In this document: in pieces, positions 27,288-39,600 of the stretch
Position numbering within the stretch: position 1 is the stretch's first letter
Layout of the letters: the number at the start of each line of letters is the position of its first letter
Assembly: GCA_003864495.1 (NCBI GenBank)
Contig: ML133450.1
Span: 1,715,734-1,779,733 of the forward strand
Direction of reading: 5' to 3'
Origin: Nemopilema nomurai
Lineage: Eukaryota; Cnidaria; Scyphozoa; Rhizostomeae; Rhizostomatidae
DNA length: 64,000 nucleotides
Program-made: the position numbers and the translations under genes
Notes under the pieces: generated by a model
What the model saw: the letters and a program-made list of their open reading frames with translations, nothing else
Told to the model about the DNA's origin: nothing
Database searches by the model: none

Positions 27288-29308
27288 CTAGCTGCAAGAA
27301 AAGTCGCAGCACACCAAAGTGCTAAGGCGATGTGCGCCAGCACAATTGAATCCGGATGTGGATTGTCGGCATGTGATTATGTATGTGCACGTTCTCCCAT
27401 CCCGTCTGTACTGACAATTAGTTACCAGCCTGTGTCGTGGACAGTTCGAGAGCAGGTTGGTGCTGCCCAGGTTGCAAGACTGAAAGTTCGTAACCATGTC
27501 TCTCTTCGATTTCCCAGGCTCCGTCTGAGCGGCATCTAATGGACACAAGTTGTGTTAAGAAGATTCTATAGCAACATTGTTAAAAAAAACACACGATAGT
27601 AGATTTAGCTTGTACTTTATTCAATGTCAGTTTGAATTAAATTGAAACTCAACAACATCGCTGTGAAATCATCTCTATACCTTTCATGATTTCATTGACC
27701 GCCTTCTTTACACTTCCTTTGGGAAAGGTAACGATTTTGATGATTTTGTACCCAGCGCAATGGGCTGAAATCTTGCTTCCAACTTCCTCCTCTGACATTT
27801 CTCTAACAATCACTGACCTCTTCTGAGTTACCATGAAGTGATCACTGGGAAACTTTGATTTTGCCTAAAATCAGAAGATGGCTTATAAAGAACGAGTAAG
27901 CTTACTGCTACGAAAGCCTTTCTCTTCAGATGTGTGGTCCAATCTCTAGAATTGCCAAATAAGCATCATCTGAACTTTAAATGTATAACTTATTCATGCA
28001 CAGCATGCATTTTCCAAGAGACTTCAATATGCGCACAATGTCTACAAAACCATGTCTACAAATGTTTGCTTGACCCAATAATAGATGACAACGCCTTTGA
28101 GAAGCTAGAAGCACCACATCCTAACAGCTGTAGTTCGATTTGATATGTTTGTGAACTCGTTTGGAAGAGGGTTATAAGAAGAATAATGATGATAGTGATA
28201 ACAAAAATGATCTATCAGCTCACCAGCCGCATGTTGATGTCCATCTTAGCCGGGGATTCCTCCTCTTTGGATATTTTTTCCACAAAGCATGCTTTCAGAT
28301 TCACCATTTTGCGCGCAGATAGTCCCTGGTGGACAGGCAAATCTGATTAATGAGAGTCAAAAGCGAATAGACCCAAGCAATACCCTAGTATGTTTTTGAG
28401 CTCGGCAAATGTGGGCTACTGCTTCGATTTGCTTCATTGAACCTCTGTCTTCATTGAATTCAAAGCGGAATAGTTGCTATCTTATAGGAAATGGCTCTCT
28501 TCTCTTTTTGCTTTCATATAATAATTTCAAATTGCTTGGATATCTCAAAGCCCTTCTTTTCTAAACGTATTTTTGCTACTTTGATTCATCATTTAGCATT
28601 GTGCAGATGAAAAAATTAATGATAAGTAGTAAATAATCAATTGTCAATAATAGTTAATCATTAAATAACAGCAAAAGAGGACAAATAGTTCAGGAGACTT
28701 CTAATCAGGAAATAAATCTAAGAGAAAACTCTCGGGAATTTGAATGCCAACAATTAGAAAAAATATGCAAAGTTTCAGCCAAAGTCAAAAGGGTGCATTG
28801 GTAATACGTACAACATTGAAGTCATTCAACACATCGACTGCAGCTCTATCCAAATGGGCCGGGACGATAATTTCTTCAGTATTCTCTTTGACATTGACCT
28901 TCACCTTCTCTTTGAAATGCTCACCTTCTTCGTCAATGTTCATGTCAAAGTCGGTTGCCTACATTGGAATATTTGATAGGTAGATGATTATGTTCCATAA
29001 ATGACTGATGGCTGATAGCTCATATAGCCATCGAAAGTCACATATCATAATTTCTGTGGTGAATGGAGCACTTTGAATATCTGAATATCAAATTCAGAAT
29101 TGAATTCTGTCAATAACTTATAATGACACAAAAATTAGCCAATCTTAGCAGAGTATGGATGTCTGAGAACAAACTCTTCATGGTTCAGAGTAAATAACTT
29201 TGATAAATGTAAGCCTGGAAAAGGTTGCTACCAGTGTAGTTACAAAGGCAAGGGACACCTACTCACCAATGTCACGGTGATGGCAACGAAGATCAGATAA
29301 AGCTTCAT
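27288..29308 (-). CDS. Secreted BRICHOS-type precursor with C-terminal nine-cysteine peptide (paralogue B), 240 aa
   Basis: Exons in coding order: 29267-29308, 28812-28958, 28224-28325, 27681-27864, 27288-27535; all junctions are GT/AG and in phase. Exon 1 encodes a 14-residue hydrophobic signal peptide (MKLYLIFVAITVTL). Exons 2-4 encode a BRICHOS-like domain: AHLDRAAVDVLNDF, then a cysteine pair at residues 76 and 133, as in the family, which has one conserved Asp and two conserved Cys. Exon 5 starts with a linker ending in the dibasic KSKR (residues 167-170), a furin-type site. The released peptide would be 70 aa with cysteines at peptide positions 9, 20, 29, 38, 44, 53, 64, 65 and 69 and a mildly basic charge. 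Domain order resembles polychaete BRICHOS antimicrobial-peptide precursors and chondromodulin. I do not recognise the peptide family, so its function is open. Tandem paralogue of the gene at 31,963-34,406, with the same exon count, phases and length. Confidence 0.85.
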
Positions 29309-29424
29309 CTTGGTACACCGTCAGCTAATGACTCGCTTCTACTAGAAAATGCACTGGTACCGTAACACTTTTTTTGGCAGAGATGATCTTTTGGTTGTTC
29401 TGTGAGAGACTGTGAGAGATTATA

Positions 29425-31710
29425 TCTACAATTTTCAATGAACTAGCAGCTACTTCAATATTACAGGTCCCCTTGCAAACTAAATAATGCGGTGTTTATT
29501 GAAGCCAGTTTCTCAATAAGAAAGAAATCAATTCAGATTCTAAAACATCTTAGATCAAGAAATTGCGCGATAGCTGCGCACACTCTTTAACGCAAACACA
29601 AACATTCATTTATCTGATGTCTTATCTCCCAGCAACTGGCCAATTTATTTTTATGTCTGGTTGAAAATAGATACATAGTTGATTCTAATTGATTAAATAA
29701 GACTAGTTGAATATTTGAAAAATAGTTTTCTTAGAAGTTGAACGTCCACCACACTGACAAATATACTTAAATAGATTTCAATAAAGGATGAAAATAATTT
29801 TCATAACATAACAATATTTATCGACACATAAATCTAATAAATTAACTTATAAATAGAACATTGCAAGGCATTATATATTTAAATATATTTGTCCAAGGAG
29901 GAGCTCTCTAATAGATGAACTAATCCAGAGAGGGCCCCCTTATCTAAAACTAAAAAAGTGAAACTTTTTCTTTAAATCAAAAGAGAAACCAGAAAGCCTC
30001 CGTAGAACATTGGAAAAAACAAGGACTTAGAGAATAAAGAGATCCTTAATGATTACCTCAATATTGATGTAGAAAATAACAATTTATGAGAAATTCAGTT
30101 TTGATTTGAAAATATTTAACAGGATAATGCAACACTTGCTTATCCTTCCTATTTACCAAAAACGATTATAGAAGGTCATTCATAAGAGGTATAAACGATC
30201 ATTAGACAATACAAAGAATTTTCACTTACAAGTATGAAACAGTAGAATAATTCTTCAGATGCCTTCTTTTCTACAATAGTTCATATGCGGATCTAGCAAA
30301 AATATTTGGCCGATTTCCTGGTGATCTCCTCGCTTTCTCTAGTGTTTTTGGTCTAAATATGCATTCTTTCTATAAAATATGAATAATATGCTCATTGACT
30401 AGGGTCTAGTAATCCACATCTGGCTATTTATTCGGTCAGCTTTTGGTTATCTTCCGACGTTTGCGTACATGAAAAAGTACTTTAAGTATGCGAAAGCTAG
30501 TTCCGCTTTTTCTAGCCATTGTGAAGTTTTGTACCACGAAAAAATATGTCAAATATCTCAATGCCAGAGTTCAGATTTCTCATTTGCAACTTCCTTGTTT
30601 TCTGTGGCATAACCGTGTGTTCACGCTTTAAACCATGCATGTCGATATTAAGTTAATTTTTAGCCACCGGTTTTTTTCGCGTAAGGGAAACATATGGGCA
30701 CCGGTTTCAGAAAAGGGGCCTAGACAGGATACTGCAAGCTGTCACTTGAAGTGTGATTAATTGCCGCTATTCCGATACTTTTGCCTCTGATACTTTTGAA
30801 TGATACAAGGAACTTTAAGTTTACTGAAACATTTGCAAAGACTGCTTTCCACACGAATAAGTCAATCTTTTACCACTCTTTCTGCATCGTTTTTTGCTCA
30901 GCTTTTATAAATGTTCAACAGTGATTTTTCCACACTAGTCAGTCAAGAGAAATGAAAGATTTGATCGTTCTTTTAAATCTGTGCGACCGGCCTAGATCCA
31001 CACCTGATAGATGTATGCCATAGTGTAAGTCTAATGCTATTGCCCACCCCTCAAATGATCTCTTCGTCGGTCAAATGCACTTTTTCCTAGCTAGTAAATC
31101 TGGCCTTTAAAACATTGCTCCCTTAAATTGAAAACTATTGAATTTAATGTTAGTAGAAAATTGCCATGACTAGTTGGCCCCTTAACTATACAAAGACTCA
31201 GCTGCTCTAAAGTTGCCCCATTTTATGTGAGCTCCAAAATTCAAGAGAAACCCTTGAATCATGTTCGAATTCATAGCAAACGCCTCGAAGGATGATTTTC
31301 ATGGCTTATAAGTAAGAGGAATTGGTTTTAAAATAACAATTTTTTACCGTGATGTTCGCTTAATGCCCATCTTTACTCTTAGAAATTGTGCTTCATCCTC
31401 CCTTCAAACTGTGCGTCATGTATCACCTCTGGCAGTGGTTCGGAACTGAATCATTAATCACTCTTCGCGTTAGTGCAATTTTTGCAAGGTAAATAAAATT
31501 TGTTATCATTCATCGTGTAATTTGCAGCATAGACAAAACTTGGATGTCAGGTCTAGCAGCTCAACAAAACCACCAGATGGAGTCACCGGGAGAAAAAACA
31601 GGGAATTCAATACTATAGAAAACTGTTTGCTCCTATTAAGAGAGTTTGCTCGCCTTTCGGAAAAACAAGGATTCTCTTTGCAAAGCGAGTCTAGGGGTGG
31701 AAAAAACAAG
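29425..31710. other. AT-rich intergenic interval between the two BRICHOS-type genes
   Basis: Contains the upstream region of paralogue B (a TATAAT-like sequence on the minus strand at 29,419-29,424 borders it). No supported gene or repeat was found in most of it. The only candidate is a weak plus-strand frame near its right end (31,528-31,776, listed separately). Confidence 0.45.
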
Positions 31711-31776
31711 TTTATTCATATCAAGGCGATGGCAGTATGCAAAGCAATTCTAAGGCTTGAGAAGACAAAGTTGTGA
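31528..31776 (+). other. Weak candidate terminal exon on the plus strand
   Basis: An open frame of 83 codons follows an acceptor-like TTTGCAG at 31,521-31,527, ends at a stop at 31,776 and is followed by AATAAA at 31,810-31,815. There is no ATG near its start, so it would need upstream exons. I could not identify any with confidence and the product matches nothing I know. It overlaps the presumed 3' UTR region of the minus-strand gene at 31,963. More likely chance than real. Confidence 0.15.
31711..31716 (-). promoter_or_regulatory. Putative poly(A) signal of BRICHOS-type paralogue A
   Basis: AATAAA on the minus strand about 250 bp downstream of the stop codon at 31,963. Confidence 0.4.
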
Positions 31777-31962
31777 CCCTATTCTTGCTGACACTGTCCC
31801 ACCTTTTGCAATAAAGTGTCCCTGGGATCAATGGAAAACGCAAGGACTCTGAGCTGAGAAAGCAAAAACAAAAGACATAATTTTCAACCAACATCATTAT
31901 CAGCATTTGTTACTACATCCCTATATAAAATCAGCATTGATTGTCTAGTCCATGTGTCATAA

Positions 31963-34406
31963 TTAACGGCAGATGAAATCGCAGCAGATCAAGGAGTTGA
32001 AACGATGTTCACCCTTGCAATCGAAGCCTGTTGCACCAGCATTGCATGTGATTCTGTAGGTGCATGATCTGCCGTCGTTTCTCTGGAACTTACAGGATGT
32101 GGCCAGTCTGCTCATTGGGCAGTTCTCGATGACGTTTGTGCTGTCGTTTTGGCAAGACGAGAAGACTGTGACGATGTCTCGTTTGGACTTTCCAGACCTC
32201 CTTTGGGCTGTAACATTTAAAAAGGAATCAAATATTAAATCAATTCTCCACTAAAATGCAAGCAGCTCTATGTTAAGTCGCAAAAACTCCCAAGAAGAAA
32301 GTAAAATTTTCTTCTCATAGAGATTGATTCAACAAAGGTTTTACGTTAGTTATAAGAGCATTTGATGTTTTCACGAAAATAGCACTGCTTTGCAACCCAA
32401 TCAAAATAGCACAGTTTTCAGCCGAGTTTGGTTCTTTCACTAGCCCTGATAAAGTATTTACACTTGAGAAACTATAAAAAACCTATTGGAAAATGAAAAT
32501 TGAGAAAAATGCTCAACGGTGTTATGAATAAGGTATGTGCTTGACGGAATCGTAAATGAGAATAATATCACGCCGACTCTCAGACAAACTCCCTACAGAA
32601 GAAACACATTTGTACCTTTGATGTACTCAAGGACAGCATGGTTGACGTTGCTGGTCACGAAGCTCACGACCTTGATCATCTTAAGACCGGCGCAGTGTGC
32701 TGCAATCTTGTCACCAACTTCGGCAGCTGTCACTTTTCCAACTGGGATGGACTGCTCGTTCACGACCATGAATTTTGATTCTGGGAATTTTGCCTTTGAC
32801 TGAAAAAAAGCGCGCAAAAATAGCGGTAAGTGTGCCGTGCATAAATGCATGTCGCGTGGGAGTTGAGTGACTGCTTAGGTCACCGTCTAAGCATCTAGTC
32901 AATGTAAGGCAAAATTCAGCACAGAAAGTACTTATAAAGTCGTGTAGTCGAAATTATAAAACTTTGAAATTGGAAGTTCGCGAAATGAGACAATTTAAAA
33001 TCAGGATCCAACTGATCGGGTGATATTGCAAAGTTTTCGTAATCAACGCAGCAAGGAAAGCTGGCAAAGATGAGTCTACTGCTTTACCAGTTTCATGCTG
33101 ATGTCCATCTTTTCAGGTGTTTCGATATCCTCAGGGATGGTTTCGATGAAGCATGTCTTCAAGTCGATTCTCTTGCGAGCAGCAAGTCCCTGAAAAGTAG
33201 TGTTAAACTTGTCGTGAGCTCGACATGCATACAAGTATCCATAGTTTTCATAGAAAATGACACTTGATTGGGTATTGAGCTTTGCGACATGTTACTCAAT
33301 CAAAGCTTAAAAGAATTTCGAAGCAATGAAAACATTTCCATCATCAGATACCAGAAATCACACTACCAAATAGTGGGAGAAGGAGGGAGCAAGAATTCAG
33401 CTCCTTGCGAAACTCTCAGAATCACATCTTGGACGAGAGAAACCGTTAAAAGCAGCTGAATACTATGGCTCGAATACGAGGTTATAATAAGATGGCTCGC
33501 TTGAAATATCCTCTACTGCTCTGGAGTAGAAAACAAAATCTATCCTCTTGTAGCTGTATTTGATGATACTTGTAGATAATATAGAAGAAATAGCTGAAAA
33601 CTAGCTCCCTGCAACTGGCGACTAATGCCTGGGATCATAAACCACTCTGGGAATCACTTACAAAATATATGACAAATGAAAAGATGACTTAGACGATTGA
33701 AAGGTCTGGCTTACAGCTTTGAAGTCGGTCAAAACATCAACTGCAGCTCTGTCCAAATGTGCCGGAACAGAAACCTCCTCTGTCTGATCTTCCAAGTTGA
33801 TTTTTACCTTTTCGGTAAATTTCTTGCCTTCCTCGTTGATTTTTATATTAAAAGAATCTGTCGCCTAAAACAAACACAAGTTGACTTATGAACATGAAAT
33901 AGCGTTGAGAAAATTTGTCAATTTCTTATATGCATGGGGAAAAGAAATAATGAATTGGTATTAAACAACTCTTAAAAAAAACTCAAAAACAAGCAAAAAT
34001 ATATTTGTAGCTATAAACCCAAGAGAAAGAAGGCTGATTCTGACAATAATGATCCAAATAGCAATTTCTAATATCCACTAGACACTGGTTTTAAAGTATA
34101 TTTCTATGAGCTGCTATAAAAGATCTTATAGTACATTTCGGAAGCTCTTCTCGCATATGCTCTTCAAGGTTTTTTAAAAAACTGGTGTGACTGAAACAAA
34201 TCTGAAGTCTTTAGGTTATTTTCTTAACCGCAAAATACATCCTGAAGTTCTGACATTCTGTCATGCAAACGAAACGAAGGGAGTTGTGAAATTAATTCAA
34301 TGGTGGACATGGTTGAAGAGAAAATTCAATTTGAAAAAATTTGAGAGGCATTCTGAATACTCACGAAGGCCACTGCCAAGGAAACCAGTATAATGAACGT
34401 CTTCAT
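31963..34406 (-). CDS. Secreted BRICHOS-type precursor with C-terminal nine-cysteine peptide (paralogue A), 240 aa
   Basis: Exons in coding order: 34365-34406, 33715-33864, 33088-33189, 32616-32799, 31963-32207; each has GT/AG borders and matching phase (0,0,0,1), identical to paralogue B. Exon 1 gives the signal peptide MKTFIILVSLAVAF. The BRICHOS-like part contains AHLDRAAVDVLTDF and a cysteine pair at residues 77 and 134, the same 57-residue spacing as the paralogue. Exon 5 begins with a linker RRSGKSKR ending at residue 169. The 71-residue C-terminal peptide has cysteines at peptide positions 9, 20, 29, 39, 45, 54, 65, 66 and 70, in register with paralogue B, and is close to neutral. BRICHOS domains act as intramolecular chaperones for the C-terminal client segment in known family members; that role here is inferred. 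An odd number of cysteines suggests an intermolecular disulfide or one free thiol. A TATA box and a noncoding first exon lie upstream. Confidence 0.86.
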
Positions 34407-34581
34407 TTTTGATGCAGGAGGGAATATCTGCGCAAAGATAAAAAGTTTATTTAAACTAGAGCAAAACACATCTCAAACACGAAGCTTGATAGCAAGCATT
34501 ACTAGACAAACGAGTGTACTAGATTAGTACGCTTAAGTGTGATGAACATACGAGATATGCTTGGAGAAGTAGCAGACTTAC

Positions 34582-34607
34582 CGTCTCTGTCTGTTGAAGG
34601 TTCTGAG
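34582..34607 (-). other. Putative noncoding first exon (5' UTR) of BRICHOS-type paralogue A
   Basis: A donor ACG|GTAAGT at 34,582/34,581 on the minus strand lies about 50 bp downstream of a TATA box, and an acceptor GCGCAG lies about 25 bp upstream of the start codon at 34,406. The 5' limit near 34,607 is only the expected ~30 bp spacing from the TATA box. Confidence 0.45.
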
Positions 34608-34634
34608 TTGTGTTCTTTGACCATGGTCGAGGGG

Positions 34635-34642
34635 TATTTATA
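34635..34642 (-). promoter_or_regulatory. TATA box of BRICHOS-type paralogue A
   Basis: A perfect TATAAATA on the minus strand, followed about 50 bp later by the splice donor of a short noncoding exon. Position and orientation fit a core promoter for the gene starting at 34,406. A strong TATA box would fit an inducible or highly expressed secreted product. Confidence 0.6.
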
Positions 34643-36389
34643 CAGAAGATAGTTTACTCTTAGAATGCAGCTGGCATAATAGCAAATACCTAAGTAAAGC
34701 GAAAGTAAATTAATGTTTACTCAATGAACACAGACGGTTTCGATGAAACACACTCTTGATGGTTTAGAAATTGATTAAAAGCACTTCTTTGTGGACGATA
34801 CTTTTGTAAACCCGATAAACTTCAATTTAAGATAAAGAAATGTCCAGAAACCCCCAAGAGTCTTGCTCCAAAGGGATTTGGCTAGAGTAACATATTGCTA
34901 CTTAACGCCCTAATCTAAGATGACGACGAGTTACCTCAGCAGACGAATCCAGAATTCTCCGTGACACGATGCAATGATAAATTATCACAAACCATAAAAC
35001 GTCCCGTGAAATTAAGAGATTCCATGCAAATGGAAAACGTGGCGTACCCACACATTCCAAATGTTTTTAAAGGAGCCCTGAATTTGGAGAACTGCAATAA
35101 GCGTGTTAAATTTACTAACAACATTAGCCAAAGCAAGAGTAAGGAAATTATTTCTTTCAAAGTGAGGCGAAATACCCTTGTACACATATCCTTTATACGA
35201 GATCCTTTTAGTTTTGGCTCACCTGGAATAGTATCATTTTTGCTTGTTTTCTCGGCTGAAAAGACATCTTTCTTAATTGAAAAGGCCATTTTTTTCTTCT
35301 ATCACAAATCGTCCACATATAGCATCAATTTAACTTACTGGATGAGCAAGCCAGCATAAAACTATTACTACATTTATGTGACGCTGATAAAAGTATACCT
35401 CTTTAATCTTTGGCTTGCATACGACTGTTATTTTTGAGAAAAATATTAGACGAGACATAGGCGTTACACTTTATTTTTCTACTTGACTTTCCACTTATAA
35501 CCTATAATCAAATAAAAAGACAGCTATAAGCTTATATTCCTTATCATAAGATCTAACCCTTAATTCTGCTACTCTTGAGTGTCACTTTGGTTAAACTTTT
35601 AATGCATTCACATTAACAAGTTCAGCAAGGGGATGCAAATTGCAATTCAATGACTTGTATACGACACAGCATGACGTTGCCCAAGTTCATTACCATATTA
35701 ATTACCTCCCCAGCAATCAGATTTATTTGGATTTTGCAAGCACATGTGCTCAGCTAAACATACTTTCAATATCGCATCCCTTTCAAGACGTGAGGTGGAT
35801 TGTCGGAATGATTCTGTTTGCTACTCATTAATTGTGAATCAATTCCGCTTTTTTCCCGTGTCATGCCAATGAGCTGGAAAGTTTTATATTTCGCGTCCTT
35901 TTGTGCAAGGCTAAGAGTTCTATGTTTCAAAGAAGGTTTAAAAAGCACTCGAGATTGGTCTCGCGATGAAACTTAAAAAATATATGAATAGCAAATAAGG
36001 AAATAAACGTAATTTGAAGCAATGGCCTAAGCCAATACACTCTTCAATCAAAGACGACCATTTGGATTTCGAAACTAAAACAGACCCTCATATTGACAAG
36101 CTGTTAATGAAAAGTGAATCAATTACAATAGCATTTAAACAGTGACGAAGTATTAAGATTGCTAGTCGAGTTTCCATTTACTCCAACATGGATGCGGCAG
36201 CGAGAAAAAAGAATTGCGAAGTGAGAAGACTCTCATTGGAATACCACTATAAGGCTTAAATAAAACTAGAGAGAGTATTTAAGTTGTTTCGTCCTTTAAT
36301 TAGACACAAGTCTCTTTTATCAATGGATAAGTATTACAAAACTTCACTTCACAATATAGCTTCAGCAGCATCAGGTCCATCATTAAAAC
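34643..36389. other. Intergenic interval between paralogue A and the epoxide hydrolase gene
   Basis: AT-rich and without supported features. Two overlapping opposite-strand frames near 34,936-35,359 look like chance openings: no family match and no splice support. Confidence 0.5.
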
Positions 36390-36395
36390 TTTATT
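36390..36395 (-). promoter_or_regulatory. Putative poly(A) signal of the epoxide hydrolase gene
   Basis: AATAAA on the minus strand about 250 bp past the stop codon at 36,644. Confidence 0.5.
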
Positions 36396-36643
36396 GGAAT
36401 TATCTTTAAGCGAAAAGACATCTATCCCAAAACCCAGACCCACAAAATTATCAGAGACACGCAGAAACGCAAACAGTCAACACAGAGAAACAAACAAAAC
36501 AACGTTGCATGCGATGCAGAAAATTTTATATGACAACTGGTAACCTTCGTTCAAGCCAGGTACCATTTTATTATCATTGCACCTTCAACATTTTACTAAA
36601 AAGCACACTATCGTTTAAAATGCATGACAGTATGGCAGTATCA

Positions 36644-39600
36644 TCAGTTGTCCAGTGACTCTACCTTGAGGACGAATTGCCTGACATCCTCCGAAAATGC
36701 AACCGGCACCTCAAAAGCAGCAAAATGGCCGCCATTCTTCATGAAAGAGTAGCTCACAAGGTTGGTGCAAGACGCCTCGACCCAGGTCTTTGGCGGCGGG
36801 AGAAATTCTCTTGGAAAATCTGCGAATCCAGTTGGAACGCGAATCGGATATCTGAATTGAGAAGATTGACATTAAAATATTGAAAACTTTGTCATGTACT
36901 GTAATGCACAATTGCACAGAGCAGAATGAATTTACAATAAATACTTGCGAAACGTCATAAAAAATATTTCTTACAAGTCACGGCATTTCTTTCCCCTTCA
37001 GCATGAAGACTTTCTATTGCAAAGAGCGTCAAAAGACTGGAAATTTTGAGAAACACTGTCCAATTATTTGCCTTATTTCAATAATTCCTTTATCGAATGT
37101 TTTTCTGTTGCAGTACAAGAACACTGTCTATTTACGTACTTACAAAGTGAAGCAGTAGAAAATAGTATAGAGTTTTAGAAGTAGATGTTTGTTCTTAGCG
37201 ATACCCTTGAACAACAATAAATATTAAAAGCCAACATATAATTTTGAAACTAAACACCGAAAAGTGATCTGCCAGGTTAGAGAAATCCATACAGCTTCAC
37301 TTTGTCAGGTGATGCCTAAATGAACTAGAAGAGATAGGACACTTAGCCATTGATGAAGACCTAAAACAATAGAGGCAATGTTCGATTTACTAGCATCACA
37401 TGACATACTCTCGCAATTCGTGGTAGTTACTGTTGATGGCTTCCTTGTATAAGCGAACGGCTGTTGCCATAGAGCCTGTGTCCCAGTATATCATGACGTT
37501 GGTCAGCAGCTCATCTAAGGTGATAGTGTCGCCCATGCATTCGATGGCGTCTTTCCCTGGACACGCAGACCCATGTAAGGCTGCAACGAACTTCTCAAGA
37601 ATGTAGGATGCTAGGCCAGCAGGTGAGTCGTTTAAAGCAAAGCCAACTGTATCTGGTTTGGTTGCTTAATGGAGGAAGAAAATGAACTACAATAACACAG
37701 TGCCTGTTAAGAAAGATGTTAACAAAATATTCAACTCTTTTTGTATTCTTGTTTTTGTTTTTTCATAAACTCGATCATACTTGAATAGTTACTTTGAATG
37801 CTTCATTTACAGATGGTCTCCTTCAAATACTAATCGTATTATATAGATACAAGGCTCTGCATCTAATGGACATTTTAATAACATAAAGTATTGAAAGTTA
37901 AAATAAAGAAGTAAAATGAATAAACAATAAACAATAAATAAAATGTTTCAACCCTGTATGTATCCAACATAATCTTAATTACACAAACAAATACGATGAA
38001 CAAGATATTGAATAAAGATTAAGTTTGACTTTACAAAACTAGGACCAAACTAGGAACTTGTCGAGTTCTTCTTGAACTGCACTTAAAAAGCAAATAATTG
38101 GGAAACTAAGGTCTTCTAGTTCATCTACAGTATATATAAATCTAAACTTATATATAATTCATGGATAGTTAGAAAAGAGATGGATAATTTGCTTTATTTC
38201 ATCATCTTTTGCTCCATTCATTTGCCTAATCAAAAATCGCAACTTGAACAATATGGTAACATTTTGAAGTGACTCGTTTGTCTTCTTTTCATTGTGACAC
38301 CATGTCATGCTGACACATCTTTTCTCGCTCCTTAGCCTAGACTTTTTCATCCTCATTACATCATCATTTCATCAGCCTCTCTCATCCTTCGTCAGCAAAC
38401 TTATTCTTAGAGCATTGGTATAAATATGATGGTATAGTTGAGTTAAATGAGTCAGAAACAGAGCTACAGAACACAACAGGCAACGCGTCGTCTCTCTCTC
38501 TCTCGTCTGCCTCCGTGTTCTCTGCACGTTAAATAAGACAACTGGGGCCGGGATTTTCCATAGAGGTTGAGCAACGCAGTCATTAGGAACCCATCACAAC
38601 TCGTTTCTACAATTTAGGTAGCATTACAGATCGTGCAAATTGTATGCTGGATATGGTAGTTGTAAGCTTCCAACAAGTCAAACAGGTATTCAAGCTGATG
38701 ACGTTCTCCATTTCTGTCACTTCATGACAATAACATATTAAGTTGCTCATTGATTATGCTGATTGCTTACTCGTCATTTCAATTAAATTACACATACAGG
38801 ACAATTACTAACAAAATAATTACCTTGTATATGAAAGTATCCAGTATTCTCCAACGCAAACTGTATATGTTCCCAGATTGGAAATATTCTTGCTCTTTCC
38901 TCTTTGTCAGGAAGAACAAGAGACGGAGCGATAGCGCCCACCACATGGGTTAAAATGGGGTAACGAGAATTGGTCATTCGACTCCAAAAGTTAAGATGAA
39001 GTCCCTTGACATTCCTACAAGCCAGAAATTGTAACAAAATTAAGAGACTGGGACTACCGTAAATCCTCGAATTAGCCCCCTGGGGGCTTATTTATTTTTT
39101 ATATTTTTGGATGAGGACTTATTTGAAGGGGGGGCTTATTCGAGGGGGCTTATAAAATTTTTTCAAACATGCCACATAAATAGATAATTTTTGAAATTTC
39201 TTTCTTTTCATAGTATGAAAAATAACCTAAGTATAAAGTAACATTTGATTAAATTATTAACAAAAATATAAATTTTTGTGTTAATTCACTAAAATGCCAA
39301 AGGCAACTTCAGGAGTAAAAAATCAACAATCCGAGGGTGGGCTTATTCGAGGGGGGGGGGCTTATTGAAAACTTTTAGTTTTAGGGTGGGGGCTTATCGA
39401 GGGGGGGGCTTGTTCGAGGGGGGGCCAATTCGAAGATTTACGGTATTAGGAAACATGCTCATCAAAAATTGGCCTCCAAGTGAGTCAATTATGCAACTAT
39501 TTAAAAAAGTCATAAACTTACTTGGGGAAGAACCTTGCCATCATTCGAGTGACTTCAGAGCCCCAGTCACCACCCTGTGCATAGAAAGTGTCATGACCAA

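Noticed and set aside
34936..35359. Overlapping frames of 117 and 132 codons on opposite strands
   Set aside because: No recognisable domain and no splice support; both frames open in the same DNA, which argues for chance.
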